Shown one piece after another: positions 1-7,270 of a DNA stretch of 34,073 nucleotides (the first letter of the stretch is position 1; each line of letters begins with the position of its first letter). The position numbers were made by a program, and so were the translations under genes. Under the pieces are notes generated by a model. That model searched no databases, had not been told where the DNA came from, and saw nothing but the letters and a program-made list of their open reading frames with translations. The DNA comes from SAR324 cluster bacterium (GTDB lineage Bacteria > SAR324 > NAC60-12): positions 1 through 34,073 of the forward strand of contig JANQHV010000614.1 in the NCBI GenBank assembly GCA_028282505.1, in the 5' to 3' direction.

Positions 1-1464
1 ATAGAAATGATGATTGTCGAAGATGCCGTGACACATCTCTTACAAAGCCGTATGGTCAAAACGAAACATATCCCTTCACCAGGAGAAGACCAAACTCCGA
101 TAGAAATGATTGCTCACCCCAAACTCTACTATGCTGAGCAAAGTATTGCAGAAAGCATTTGGCGTATTTCCAAGAGTCAGGCCTATACCGAATTTCAGGA
201 CACCGCCAACTTGATTGAACGCATCGAGAGAAAAATTGGGATTACCTTAGATGCCATGCAGAAAGCTGCCGTTGAAGCGGCGCTGGAACACAAAATTTTG
301 ATCATTACCGGGGGACCCGGAACGGGAAAAACAACGATCATCCGCTTTATTTTAGAACTGATACGCCGCCATATTCCCGATGTGGCGTTAGCAGCTCCAA
401 CAGGAAGAGCTGCAAAACGCTTATCAGAAGCCAACCGACGTCCTGCTTCTACCATCCATCGTCTTTTGGGTGCATCACGAATGGGATTTGAAAAAAATCG
501 GGAAGATCCTATCGACAGCGAACTGGTGATTATTGACGAAGTGTCCATGATCGATACCATGTTGATGGCATCCCTTGTGGATGCAATTCGTTCTGAAGCC
601 CGTTTGATTTTAGTGGGAGACGTCGACCAGCTCCCTTCTGTAGGACCTGGAGCTATTTTACGAAATTTGATTTTTTCCAATGTGCTTCCCGTGATGCGGT
701 TAGAGACTATTTTTCGGCAAGCCTCCGATAGTCTGATTACTGTGAATGCCCATAATGTACGCAAAGGTATCTTTCCAGAAATCACTCGTCCTACCTCCGA
801 TGAATTGTTGGATTTTTATTTCATTGAAGAAGCAATCCCAGAAAAAGTTGTGGAAAAAATCATTCTGATGGCGACAGAGCGTATTCCCAAACGCTTTGAC
901 TTTGATCCCAAAACAGAAATCCAAATCCTCACTCCCATGCATCGAGGACTCACTGGGTCAATCCACCTCAACCAGCAGTTGCAAAAAGCCATGAACACTT
1001 CTGCACAATTTCTCCAGTACAAAGACCAGTGTTTCAAGGTGGGGGACAAAGTCATCCAGCAACAAAATTCCTACGAAAAGGAAGTATTCAATGGTGATGT
1101 TGGTATCGTCAAAAGCTGTGAAGCGGCTTCCAGAATGCTGATTGTGCAGTTTGATGGGAATGAAGTTACTTATGAAGGAGAAGAAATGGATGAGCTGGGG
1201 TTGGCTTATGCCATTTCTGTTCACAAGTCTCAAGGAAGTGAGTACCCTGCTGTAATTTTGCCCTTAACGACCCATCATTATGTGATGTTGCAGCGCAACT
1301 TGCTCTACACCGCAATGACACGGGGAAAAAAATTGGTGGTGATTATTGGCATGAAGAATGCGGTGCAGCTTGCTGTTGATAATGCCAGTCCCGCTTTACG
1401 CTATACTTTGTTGCAATCTGAATTTGAGGAATTATGGAAAGAATCCAGCCTGCTGAAAGGCTGA
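1..1464 (+). CDS. recD2: RecD2-type ATP-dependent DNA helicase, 5'-truncated by window edge
   Basis: The frame is open to the first base of the window, so the gene starts upstream. About 487 codons are visible, against roughly 720-750 for RecD2/RecD-like superfamily 1B helicases. Numbering from the Met at base 7: Walker A GGPGTGKT at 102-109, Walker B IIDEVSM at 175-181, motif III VGDVDQLPSVGPG at 203-215, LETIFRQ at 232-238. Near the C-terminus are the UvrD-like second-domain motifs (AISVHKSQGSEYPAV, then LLYTAMTRG). The part present is the helicase core; the N-terminal OB-fold/helix-hairpin-helix region would lie outside. The family unwinds DNA 5'-3' and acts in repair outside RecBCD; no recB or recC is visible here. 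The gene converges on the Sel1 gene with only 7 bp between stop codons. RecD of RecBCD is less likely because of the uninterrupted RecD2-like core. Confidence 0.9.
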   Translation: MEMMIVEDAVTHLLQSRMVKTKHIPSPGEDQTPIEMIAHPKLYYAEQSIAESIWRISKSQAYTEFQDTANLIERIERKIGITLDAMQKAAVEAALEHKILIITGGPGTGKTTIIRFILELIRRHIPDVALAAPTGRAAKRLSEANRRPASTIHRLLGASRMGFEKNREDPIDSELVIIDEVSMIDTMLMASLVDAIRSEARLILVGDVDQLPSVGPGAILRNLIFSNVLPVMRLETIFRQASDSLITVNAHNVRKGIFPEITRPTSDELLDFYFIEEAIPEKVVEKIILMATERIPKRFDFDPKTEIQILTPMHRGLTGSIHLNQQLQKAMNTSAQFLQYKDQCFKVGDKVIQQQNSYEKEVFNGDVGIVKSCEAASRMLIVQFDGNEVTYEGEEMDELGLAYAISVHKSQGSEYPAVILPLTTHHYVMLQRNLLYTAMTRGKKLVVIIGMKNAVQLAVDNASPALRYTLLQSEFEELWKESSLLKG

Positions 1465-1471
1465 CCGGATT

Positions 1472-1972
1472 TTACAATAATTTCCCTTTGATGGTACTCA
1501 CGTGAAACTGATTTTGAGCCCAGGCTTCAGGCGAGTTCGATCGTTGATAAAAGTGAGCCAACTGCTTTTTTGCCGTATCCAAATCCTGAACAGACATGTG
1601 CTGCATTAAAACTTTCCGCAGGCGGGCAATTTCAGGTTGATTTTTTTTTGCAGCCAGCGTTAACCAAATATAAGCTTGAATAGAATCGGCAGGAGTTCTG
1701 CCTTTCCGATAGTAATTCATGCCAAGGAAAAGCTGAGCATTCGTATGGCCATTTTGCGCCGCCTGGTAAAACCAATGCAATGCCGTTTGCTCACTTTGCG
1801 GCAGCTCACCTGTATAATAAGCCATCCCAATTTCATATTGTGCATCCCGATTCCCTTTCTTTGCTTGCTCCATGAATTCCTCAAGGCTCTGTGCCTGAAC
1901 CACTACTGCCAAAAACATGGATAGACCAAATAGCATTCCTACCTGCATCATTCTCCTCCTTACTTTCATCAT
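1472..1972 (-). CDS. Secreted Sel1-repeat (SLR/TPR-like) protein
   Basis: The protein is about 166 residues. I chose the Met pair at 1972/1969 because AGGAG lies 5 nt upstream and the resulting N-terminus is a good signal peptide: a KVRRR n-region, the hydrophobic stretch VGMLFGLSMFLAVVV, and probable cleavage after VQA. A second Met pair six codons further in also has a strong Shine-Dalgarno site (AAGGAGGAGA, encoding part of KVRRR), so translation may begin at either. The open frame extends 34 codons further upstream without signal-peptide character. The mature part has about two Sel1 repeats (AQYEIGMAYYTG...ALHWFYQAAQNGHTNAQLFLGMNYY...AYIWLTLAAKK are pieces of them). Sel1 proteins are usually periplasmic or outer-membrane scaffolds for protein contacts. 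The partner is unknown, and neither neighbour suggests one. Confidence 0.8.
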   Translation of the reverse strand: MMKVRRRMMQVGMLFGLSMFLAVVVQAQSLEEFMEQAKKGNRDAQYEIGMAYYTGELPQSEQTALHWFYQAAQNGHTNAQLFLGMNYYRKGRTPADSIQAYIWLTLAAKKNQPEIARLRKVLMQHMSVQDLDTAKKQLAHFYQRSNSPEAWAQNQFHVSTIKGKLL

Positions 1973-2191
1973 CGGCTCTCCTTTTCTCTCTTGCCATTTT
2001 TGTTTCTTAAATTTATGTATATAGCAACAATTCAATGTTTTTCTAATCACAGCGACATTCTGATCGCTTTCCATCCTTCCTTTTCAATGAGGCCTGCTAC
2101 TTCTTCAAAATAAGCTCTATATCTTCATCACTGATTATGAACTGGCAAAATCCACTCATGCAGTACCTCAAATATCAAATCTCACGAATAT

Positions 2192-2214
2192 ATTATTTAT
2201 AAAATATAAATAAT
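2192..2214. repeat. AT-only perfect inverted repeat in intergenic region
   Basis: The 10 bp arms ATTATTTATA (2192-2201) and TATAAATAAT (2205-2214) are perfect inverse complements around AAA. It lies in a strongly AT-rich stretch (about 2185-2275) that also contains TTATCGATAA. It is upstream of both the Sel1 gene (minus) and the SEC-C gene (plus), so it may belong to a promoter region or simply be low-complexity sequence. Apart from this and the MITE-like element, I see no gene in 1973-2547. Confidence 0.5.
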
Positions 2215-2336
2215 TTATCGATAATTTATACATAGATAATTTTTCGAATTTGGTCAAGATTTTTTTATAAAACCAGAATTCCAATGATGCATTTTACATC
2301 CCAACGTGATACTACAAAAACTCTTGGATAATTTCG

Positions 2337-2523
2337 GGGCTTGATCATATTTTCGGCCAGCTGTGCAAAAACTATTTCCCCTCCTTGCCAAGGAGGCCGT
2401 CCACGGAAGCGGGTTAGGGGAGGTTATAGATTGTAGCACCAACCCCTCCTAACCGAAGGTCGGCCCCGCTCCCTTGGTAAGGGGAGTAACAATTTTGGGT
2501 GGCCGAAAATGTGATCATGCTCC
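2337..2523. mobile_element. 187 bp palindromic MITE-like element with flanking 7 bp direct repeat
   Basis: The termini form an inverted repeat matching at about 20 of 23 positions: the left end carries TTGATCATATTTTCGGCC, and the right end (2501-2523) is its near inverse complement. The two internal halves, about 2370-2430 and 2440-2498, are also imperfect inverse complements, both built around CCCCTCCTTGCCAAGG-like and GTTAGGGGAGGTT-like blocks. The whole element could therefore fold into one long hairpin. AATTTCG occurs directly on both sides (2330-2336 and 2524-2530), as expected for a target-site duplication. No meaningful coding capacity is present, so it would be non-autonomous. It is GC-richer than its flanks and sits 24 bp before the SEC-C gene start. 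Confidence 0.7.
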
Positions 2524-2547
2524 AATTTCGTAACAGAAAGGATAATT

Positions 2548-3999
2548 ATGGAAAAAAAACCAGGGCGTAATGAGCCTTGCCCCTGTGGAAGTGGAAAAAA
2601 ATATAAAAAGTGTTGTCTGAAAAAAAATCAAGAGGATCACATCAAAGAACTTGAAGAAGTACAACAAGAACAAGAATCCATGATGAATGAACCATGGCCT
2701 GAACCCCCAGAAATGAGGAAACAACGCTTAGCCTGGGAACGTGAGCAAAATGAGCTTTATGAAGAGTTTTCCGAAGATATGGAAGGACAGGAGGAAAACA
2801 CGGAAGAAGAAAGAGAAGAGGAAGGAGACATGAGCTCGGCTCCAGAATACTCTTATCCGGAATGTGAGCAGATTAAAAGCGATTTTCCTCCTGCTTCAGA
2901 GAAAGACGAAGAAATCATTGAGGAATGGTGGAATGCCTTTGACAGCCTGGAATCTTGTAATGATAAACGTGAACATATCGAGACATTTCTCCAATCACAT
3001 TCAGCCATTGCAGCACCAATGGATTTACCAGATGCGATTTTCCAACTTGAAGGTCAGTATCATGAAGAAGGCCGTATGGATGAATATATTGCATTTCTCC
3101 TCATGGTTCGTCAAAATTATCCCACGTTTTATGTCCAAGATTACCAGTTCTATGACAATTCCATTATCAGTTATAAAGTGATTCATGGACAAAAGGAGGA
3201 AGTTCCCCAATACCTGGATTTATATCAGCGGTATGTCGACAAAGATGCCGATTATTTATTCAAGTTGATTGATTTTTTGATGGTTTCCAACTGCCAGGAT
3301 ATCGTGATTCCCTTTATACGGAATATCTATCGATATGTATTGGGCTCACCCAATATTCTGAGGGGAGAAGACATTGGTGCCCATCTCATGTTTTCCTACG
3401 TCATACCTTATTTGAAGGAAGATTGTTCTGATGATGAACTGTCAACACTCCGCGAAGAAGTGCAACGTCTTGACGTACCGGTCAAGAAAGATTTTTTCGA
3501 TTTGGATTATTTGAGAAAACATCTCAGTCTCATTCTCAATACGTTCAATGAATGGAATATTGAAGATTGTTCTACGAACCGGGAGATCAGCCAACGTTAC
3601 TGGGATATTTGCCTCAATTTTATGGGATTTTTACATCATGAAAAGAATCTGGATTGGATGACCGCTTATTTTTATGAAAACATGGTATTTGAATATTTAG
3701 CGTATTCCACTCCAGAAGGTAAACGTCCGAAGCAGCCATTTGTTTTTACGAAAAACCAGATCCAAAAGATGCAGGATGAGCGGTGTTCCAGTTTCATGTT
3801 TGTGAGTGCACCACGATGGGGGGGAATGTTGAATGGAATTTATTATTTTGCGGAATACCTGGAAAGAACACATTCTATTACAACAGACTATCGAGAAGAT
3901 ATTCAAAGATGGTGTGTTGAAATTTTTAATGAAGATTATCCAAAACTGATTCGCATAGAATACATGGCCGGAATCTTTGCTACTTTTCCTCAGTATTAG
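2548..3999 (+). CDS. SEC-C motif protein of unknown function
   Basis: A 483-residue protein with GAAAGGA 5 nt before the ATG. Residues 11-23 are [13 protein letters not shown], the SEC-C zinc-binding motif (Cys11, Cys13, Cys22, Cys23) best known from the SecA C-terminus but found on many unrelated proteins, where it may mediate ribosome or protein contacts. Residues about 31-95 are a highly charged Glu-rich, probably coiled or disordered linker. The remainder (about 100-483) is soluble, aromatic-rich and probably helical, and I do not recognise a named domain in it. There is no signal peptide or membrane segment. The gene stands alone behind the MITE-like element, whose right end is only 24 bp from the start codon, so the promoter is either inside or beyond the element. 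Confidence 0.85.
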   Translation: MEKKPGRNEPCPCGSGKKYKKCCLKKNQEDHIKELEEVQQEQESMMNEPWPEPPEMRKQRLAWEREQNELYEEFSEDMEGQEENTEEEREEEGDMSSAPEYSYPECEQIKSDFPPASEKDEEIIEEWWNAFDSLESCNDKREHIETFLQSHSAIAAPMDLPDAIFQLEGQYHEEGRMDEYIAFLLMVRQNYPTFYVQDYQFYDNSIISYKVIHGQKEEVPQYLDLYQRYVDKDADYLFKLIDFLMVSNCQDIVIPFIRNIYRYVLGSPNILRGEDIGAHLMFSYVIPYLKEDCSDDELSTLREEVQRLDVPVKKDFFDLDYLRKHLSLILNTFNEWNIEDCSTNREISQRYWDICLNFMGFLHHEKNLDWMTAYFYENMVFEYLAYSTPEGKRPKQPFVFTKNQIQKMQDERCSSFMFVSAPRWGGMLNGIYYFAEYLERTHSITTDYREDIQRWCVEIFNEDYPKLIRIEYMAGIFATFPQY

Positions 4000-4102
4000 A
4001 CATCTTTACCTAAACAAAGCTTTTGAAATCTGGAAATTCTTTGTCCTCTTTCGGCTTTTGACTGGGAAAAATGAGCACCTGCTGTCAGAGAGGGGTGTTC
4101 TG

Positions 4103-4150
4103 AGTTTGTCGAAGAATCTTGTTGTTATTGGCGAATTCCTTCGACAAGCT
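4103..4150. repeat. Inverted repeat with GTCGAAG/CTTCGAC core between convergent genes
   Basis: AGTTTGTCGAAG (4103-4114) and CTTCGACAAGCT (4139-4150) pair at 11 of 12 positions around a 24-base loop. It lies between the SEC-C gene stop and the stop of the asparagine-synthase gene, with the right arm only 3 bp from that stop. Palindromes with this CTTCGACAAGCT-type core are common intergenic repeats in many bacterial genomes. Here it could act as a bidirectional transcription barrier, but there is no U-run typical of an intrinsic terminator. Confidence 0.5.
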
Positions 4151-4153
4151 GCT

Positions 4154-5998
4154 TCATCGCCTTTGTAGAGCATGCCACCACTGCTGGAACACATATAATG
4201 AATAGACCAGTCTTTCACAGGGTGCATTGTGATTAATGAATTGATCAAGAATCGAGGTCACGGTATTGGCATTCAGCAACCCTTCCTGCCGCAGTGTGTT
4301 GGGATTCAATGTATCCATGACCAGTTCTTTCAAGTCCCCTCTGAGCCAGATATGCATCGGCAGATTGAAGCCATGTTTTTCTCGTTTCAGAATCGAAACT
4401 GGCAATAAATCCGAAAAACTCTCTCGCAATAATAATTTTACCGTATCTCCCTGAATCTTTAATGCGTCTGGTAGCGTGAAGCTATACTCAACCAGACGAT
4501 GATCCAAAAAAGGAGCCCTGACTTCCAAAGAATTAGCCATCGACATTTTATCCACTTTCATTAGTAGGTCATCGGGAAGCCATGTTTTGATGTCATAATA
4601 CTGAGCTTTCGCAAGAGAATGATTGGGAAAAATCGCAAAATTTTGAGTCACTTGACGATGGTATGCAGACAACAGGTGTTCTGGAGAACATTCAGGGACC
4701 AATAATTGAGTAATTGTTGAGAATGGGGTCATCAGAGGGAATCCAGAAATGGGATCAGGCATGCCTTGTAATTCCAACGAAGGATTACTCAAACCCAGGT
4801 ATTGTTTAATTTTTTGTTTCCATGAAATGGGGGAGGTAGAAAGGGGTGGATACGGCAGATGGCGATAATAATCATATCCAGCAAATAATTCATCAGCACC
4901 TTCTCCAGTTAAAGCAACCTTGACAAATTTTCTCGATTCTTGACAAAGCCAATATGTGGGGATGGACGCCGCATCAGCAACCGGCTCATCTACCATTGCC
5001 AAAACACGTGGTAACAAGGTAGTCAATTCCTTTGGATTCAACAGAAAATGGTGATGCTTGGTACCAAAATGTTGGGCAACCTGCTGGCTGTATGGTGATT
5101 CATCAAAGTCCTGATGTTCAAATCCAATCGAAAATGTATTGAGATCGGTGATTCCTAATGTAGCAATCAGGGCAACGTTGATACTGGAATCCAACCCACC
5201 GCTCAAAAAAGCACCAACAGGTACATCAGCCCGTAACCGGATTTTGACGGAATCAGTCAATAACTCATATAACTTTGTTTTATGCTCTTCCAGAGAAGCT
5301 GACGAAAGCGAGGCGGAATGGGGAATGTCCCAGTAAGGAATGATGTCGTAGTCCAAATTCTCTATATTCAACCGAAGATAAGAAGCAGGAGGCAATTTAT
5401 ATGTGTTGGCTAATAATGTCTGAGATCCTGGTGTGTACTGGTGTAAGAGGTAGGTTGCCAGAGCATCATGATCAATGGCACAAGGAATTGAGTGCGTGTG
5501 AGTCAAGACTTTCAATTCAGAAGCAAAAATGAAATAATCCGCATTACGATAATAGTAAATCGGTTTTTCTCCTGCCCGGTCTCTTGCTAAAAACAACTGT
5601 TTTTGGGCGATATCATAAATACAAAACCCGAACATTCCATTCAAGCGAGCCAGCAATTCTTCGATACCCCAAGCGTGGTAACCATGCAACAAAGTTTCGG
5701 TATCACTGTCTGTTGAGAAATGATAACCTTTTTGCTGTAATTCTTGTCGCAACTCCTGATAATTATAAATCTCTCCGTTGAAGACGACACAAAGCATTTT
5801 ATCTGGAGTGAGCATCGGTTGGTGTCCCTGAGCCAGATCAATGATACTCAAGCGTCTCATTGCCAAAAAAACATTTTGATCAACAAAGTCTCCGGCATCA
5901 TCAGGACCTCGATGAGCCATTGTTTCATTCATAAGACGTAGATGCTGCAAGTCCAATTGAGCAGCATCATTCTTCACAAAACCACAAATTCCACACAT
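4154..5998 (-). CDS. asnB: Asparagine synthase (glutamine-hydrolysing) family protein
   Basis: A 614-residue protein, the usual length for the AsnB family. It starts MCGICGF, exposing Cys2 as the N-terminal nucleophile of the class II glutaminase domain. Further glutaminase landmarks are MAHRGPDD, RRLSIIDL and FNGEIYNY. The synthetase domain carries the ATP-pyrophosphatase P-loop SGGLDSS at 266-272, then LTGEGADELFAGYDYYRH and EVRAPFLDH. The reaction class is ATP-dependent amidation with ammonia from glutamine. It may be the housekeeping asparagine synthase, but AsnB paralogues in glycan clusters can amidate sugars or proteins, and the plus-strand glycosyltransferases start only 390 bp away, divergently. 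I see no clear ribosome binding site before the ATG; the start is fixed by the required Cys2. Confidence 0.92.
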   Translation of the reverse strand: MCGICGFVKNDAAQLDLQHLRLMNETMAHRGPDDAGDFVDQNVFLAMRRLSIIDLAQGHQPMLTPDKMLCVVFNGEIYNYQELRQELQQKGYHFSTDSDTETLLHGYHAWGIEELLARLNGMFGFCIYDIAQKQLFLARDRAGEKPIYYYRNADYFIFASELKVLTHTHSIPCAIDHDALATYLLHQYTPGSQTLLANTYKLPPASYLRLNIENLDYDIIPYWDIPHSASLSSASLEEHKTKLYELLTDSVKIRLRADVPVGAFLSGGLDSSINVALIATLGITDLNTFSIGFEHQDFDESPYSQQVAQHFGTKHHHFLLNPKELTTLLPRVLAMVDEPVADAASIPTYWLCQESRKFVKVALTGEGADELFAGYDYYRHLPYPPLSTSPISWKQKIKQYLGLSNPSLELQGMPDPISGFPLMTPFSTITQLLVPECSPEHLLSAYHRQVTQNFAIFPNHSLAKAQYYDIKTWLPDDLLMKVDKMSMANSLEVRAPFLDHRLVEYSFTLPDALKIQGDTVKLLLRESFSDLLPVSILKREKHGFNLPMHIWLRGDLKELVMDTLNPNTLRQEGLLNANTVTSILDQFINHNAPCERLVYSLYVFQQWWHALQRR

Positions 5999-6389
5999 AT
6001 TGAATTCTTGAAAAAAATTAGAGTAATTGGGAAAAATTTTCTGTTGACGGAAAATAGTTTCCTACAAACACAAATCAAAGTTTGATTATCTTACCCCATC
6101 TGCTAAGGTCATTTCACCATGCAAAAGGTTTGCACCCTTCGGGCATAAGGATTGCTTGATTAAAAAAACACTGGCTACCATTTTCATTCTGATTTATTCT
6201 TCATCTATGGTGATCTAGAAAAATTTTTTCAAAATCCTCGCATGCGGATCATTCTATCCTCTTTTGAAAAAAGGGGGAACTCTAAGAAAAAACTTTTCTG
6301 GATCACTATAGCTTCCTATAAATGGTGTATTTGAAAAGATGAAAGTTTCGTGCAAATGAGGTCTCATACTCATTTTAGAAAGATGATTT
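5999..6389. other. Divergent intergenic region, no gene seen
   Basis: The 391 bp between asnB (minus) and the GT2 gene (plus) hold no credible gene. They must contain promoters for both directions, but I could not pick a convincing -35/-10 pair for either. The main recognisable structure is the palindromic element at 6205-6311. TATAAA at 6317-6322, just right of that element, is a possible -10 for the GT2 gene but lacks a good -35. Confidence 0.6.
6205..6311. repeat. 107 bp palindromic element with 25 bp terminal inverted repeats
   Basis: The left arm 6205-6229 (begins CTATGGTGATCTAG) and right arm 6287-6311 (ends GGATCACTATAG) are inverse complements at 22 of 25 positions, with 57 bp between them. 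TA dinucleotides sit near both tips, which would fit an IS630/mariner-type non-autonomous element, but this is inference. The 40 bp at the right end (6272-6311) recur at 27753-27792 with 34 identities, so this is a dispersed repeat and not a local operator. Confidence 0.6.
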
Positions 6390-7256
6390 ATGCTGAAAGA
6401 CTATATTAGTATTGTTCTCCCAACAAAAAATGAAAAAAGAAATTTAGAAATCCTCTTGCCTCATTTGGTTGAATATTCCAACGAATTGATCGTGATTGAC
6501 GGACATTCTACAGACAATACGGTTGAGTTTGCAAAACAATATACGTCTCATGTTTACTTAGACAATAAAATGGGAAAAGGAGCGGCTCTCCGTATGGCAG
6601 TGGAAAAAGCAACGAGACCGGTCACTGTCTTCATTGATGCCGATCACTCCCATAACCCGGCAGATATTCCCAAGCTGATTTATCCTATTTTTAATGGAGA
6701 TTGCGATCATGTCAGTGGTTCTCGAATGTTGGGAGGCAGTGATGAGCTGCATGGGGATTTAAACAAATTCATGCGTATGGTGGGCAGTGATATCATTTTA
6801 TTGGGCATCAATTATCGTTTTGGTCTGGCTCTAACAGACTGCCAGAACGGTTTCAGAGCCATTCGTACTGATGTGTTCAAGATGCTGGGATTGGAAGAAA
6901 ACATTACTTCCATTGAACAGGAAATGGTCATCAAGACCTTGTTGCATCAATTTAAGATGGGAGAGGTAGCTGCCCATGAATACATGCGGACATTTGGTGA
7001 ATCGAAAATATTGGTACGCAAAGTAGCGGTTCGTTATATCTATTCATGGCTCAAAAACTTGCTCCAACCACGATATGCCAGTACTGAAAAACATCGAAAA
7101 TTGAACGAAGAGTGGCAAGAACTCCAGAAGAAAATATATGAAGAAAATAAAGAGGAAATGGAGGAAATTTTCCGCAAGTATCGAACTTCATTTGACAAGC
7201 GTCCTTTCTTCGAACTAGACAGCATGGCATCTGATCAAAACAAACCATCACAGTAA
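6390..7256 (+). CDS. Family 2 glycosyltransferase (polyprenyl-phosphate sugar transferase-like)
   Basis: A 288-residue GT-A fold enzyme. IVLPTKNEKRNLE at about 8-20 opens the nucleotide-binding half, IDGHSTDNT is at 36-44, MGKGAALRMA at 61-70, and the metal-binding DAD is at 83-85 (FIDADHSHNP). A later segment, LTDCQNGFRAIR, matches the conserved acceptor-side region of dolichol/undecaprenyl-phosphate mannosyl- and glucosyltransferases. It lacks C-terminal transmembrane helices; the last 60 residues are instead a charged, probably coiled tail (EEWQELQKKIYEENKEEMEE). The likely role is loading a sugar on undecaprenyl phosphate at the cytoplasmic face, supplying the GT-C-type membrane proteins encoded next. 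The following gene starts 14 bp downstream, so they are probably co-transcribed. Confidence 0.88.
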   Translation: MLKDYISIVLPTKNEKRNLEILLPHLVEYSNELIVIDGHSTDNTVEFAKQYTSHVYLDNKMGKGAALRMAVEKATRPVTVFIDADHSHNPADIPKLIYPIFNGDCDHVSGSRMLGGSDELHGDLNKFMRMVGSDIILLGINYRFGLALTDCQNGFRAIRTDVFKMLGLEENITSIEQEMVIKTLLHQFKMGEVAAHEYMRTFGESKILVRKVAVRYIYSWLKNLLQPRYASTEKHRKLNEEWQELQKKIYEENKEEMEEIFRKYRTSFDKRPFFELDSMASDQNKPSQ

Positions 7257-7270
7257 AATTTTTCCTATCG

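Noticed and set aside
195-785. Long open frame antisense to the RecD2 gene (196 codons)
   Set aside because: The plus-strand frame encodes a fully conserved helicase core; the antisense frame has no recognisable domain or start context.
2185-2275. Possible replication origin in the AT-rich stretch
   Set aside because: No DnaA-box cluster was seen and no dnaA, dnaN or gidA neighbours are present.
2254-2442. Short minus-strand frame crossing the left half of the MITE-like element
   Set aside because: It ends inside the palindrome and has no ribosome binding site or homology I recognise; a by-product of the repeat.
4088-4152. Intrinsic terminator between the SEC-C and asnB genes
   Set aside because: The inverted repeat has a long 24-base loop and no U-run on either strand; better described as an intergenic palindrome.
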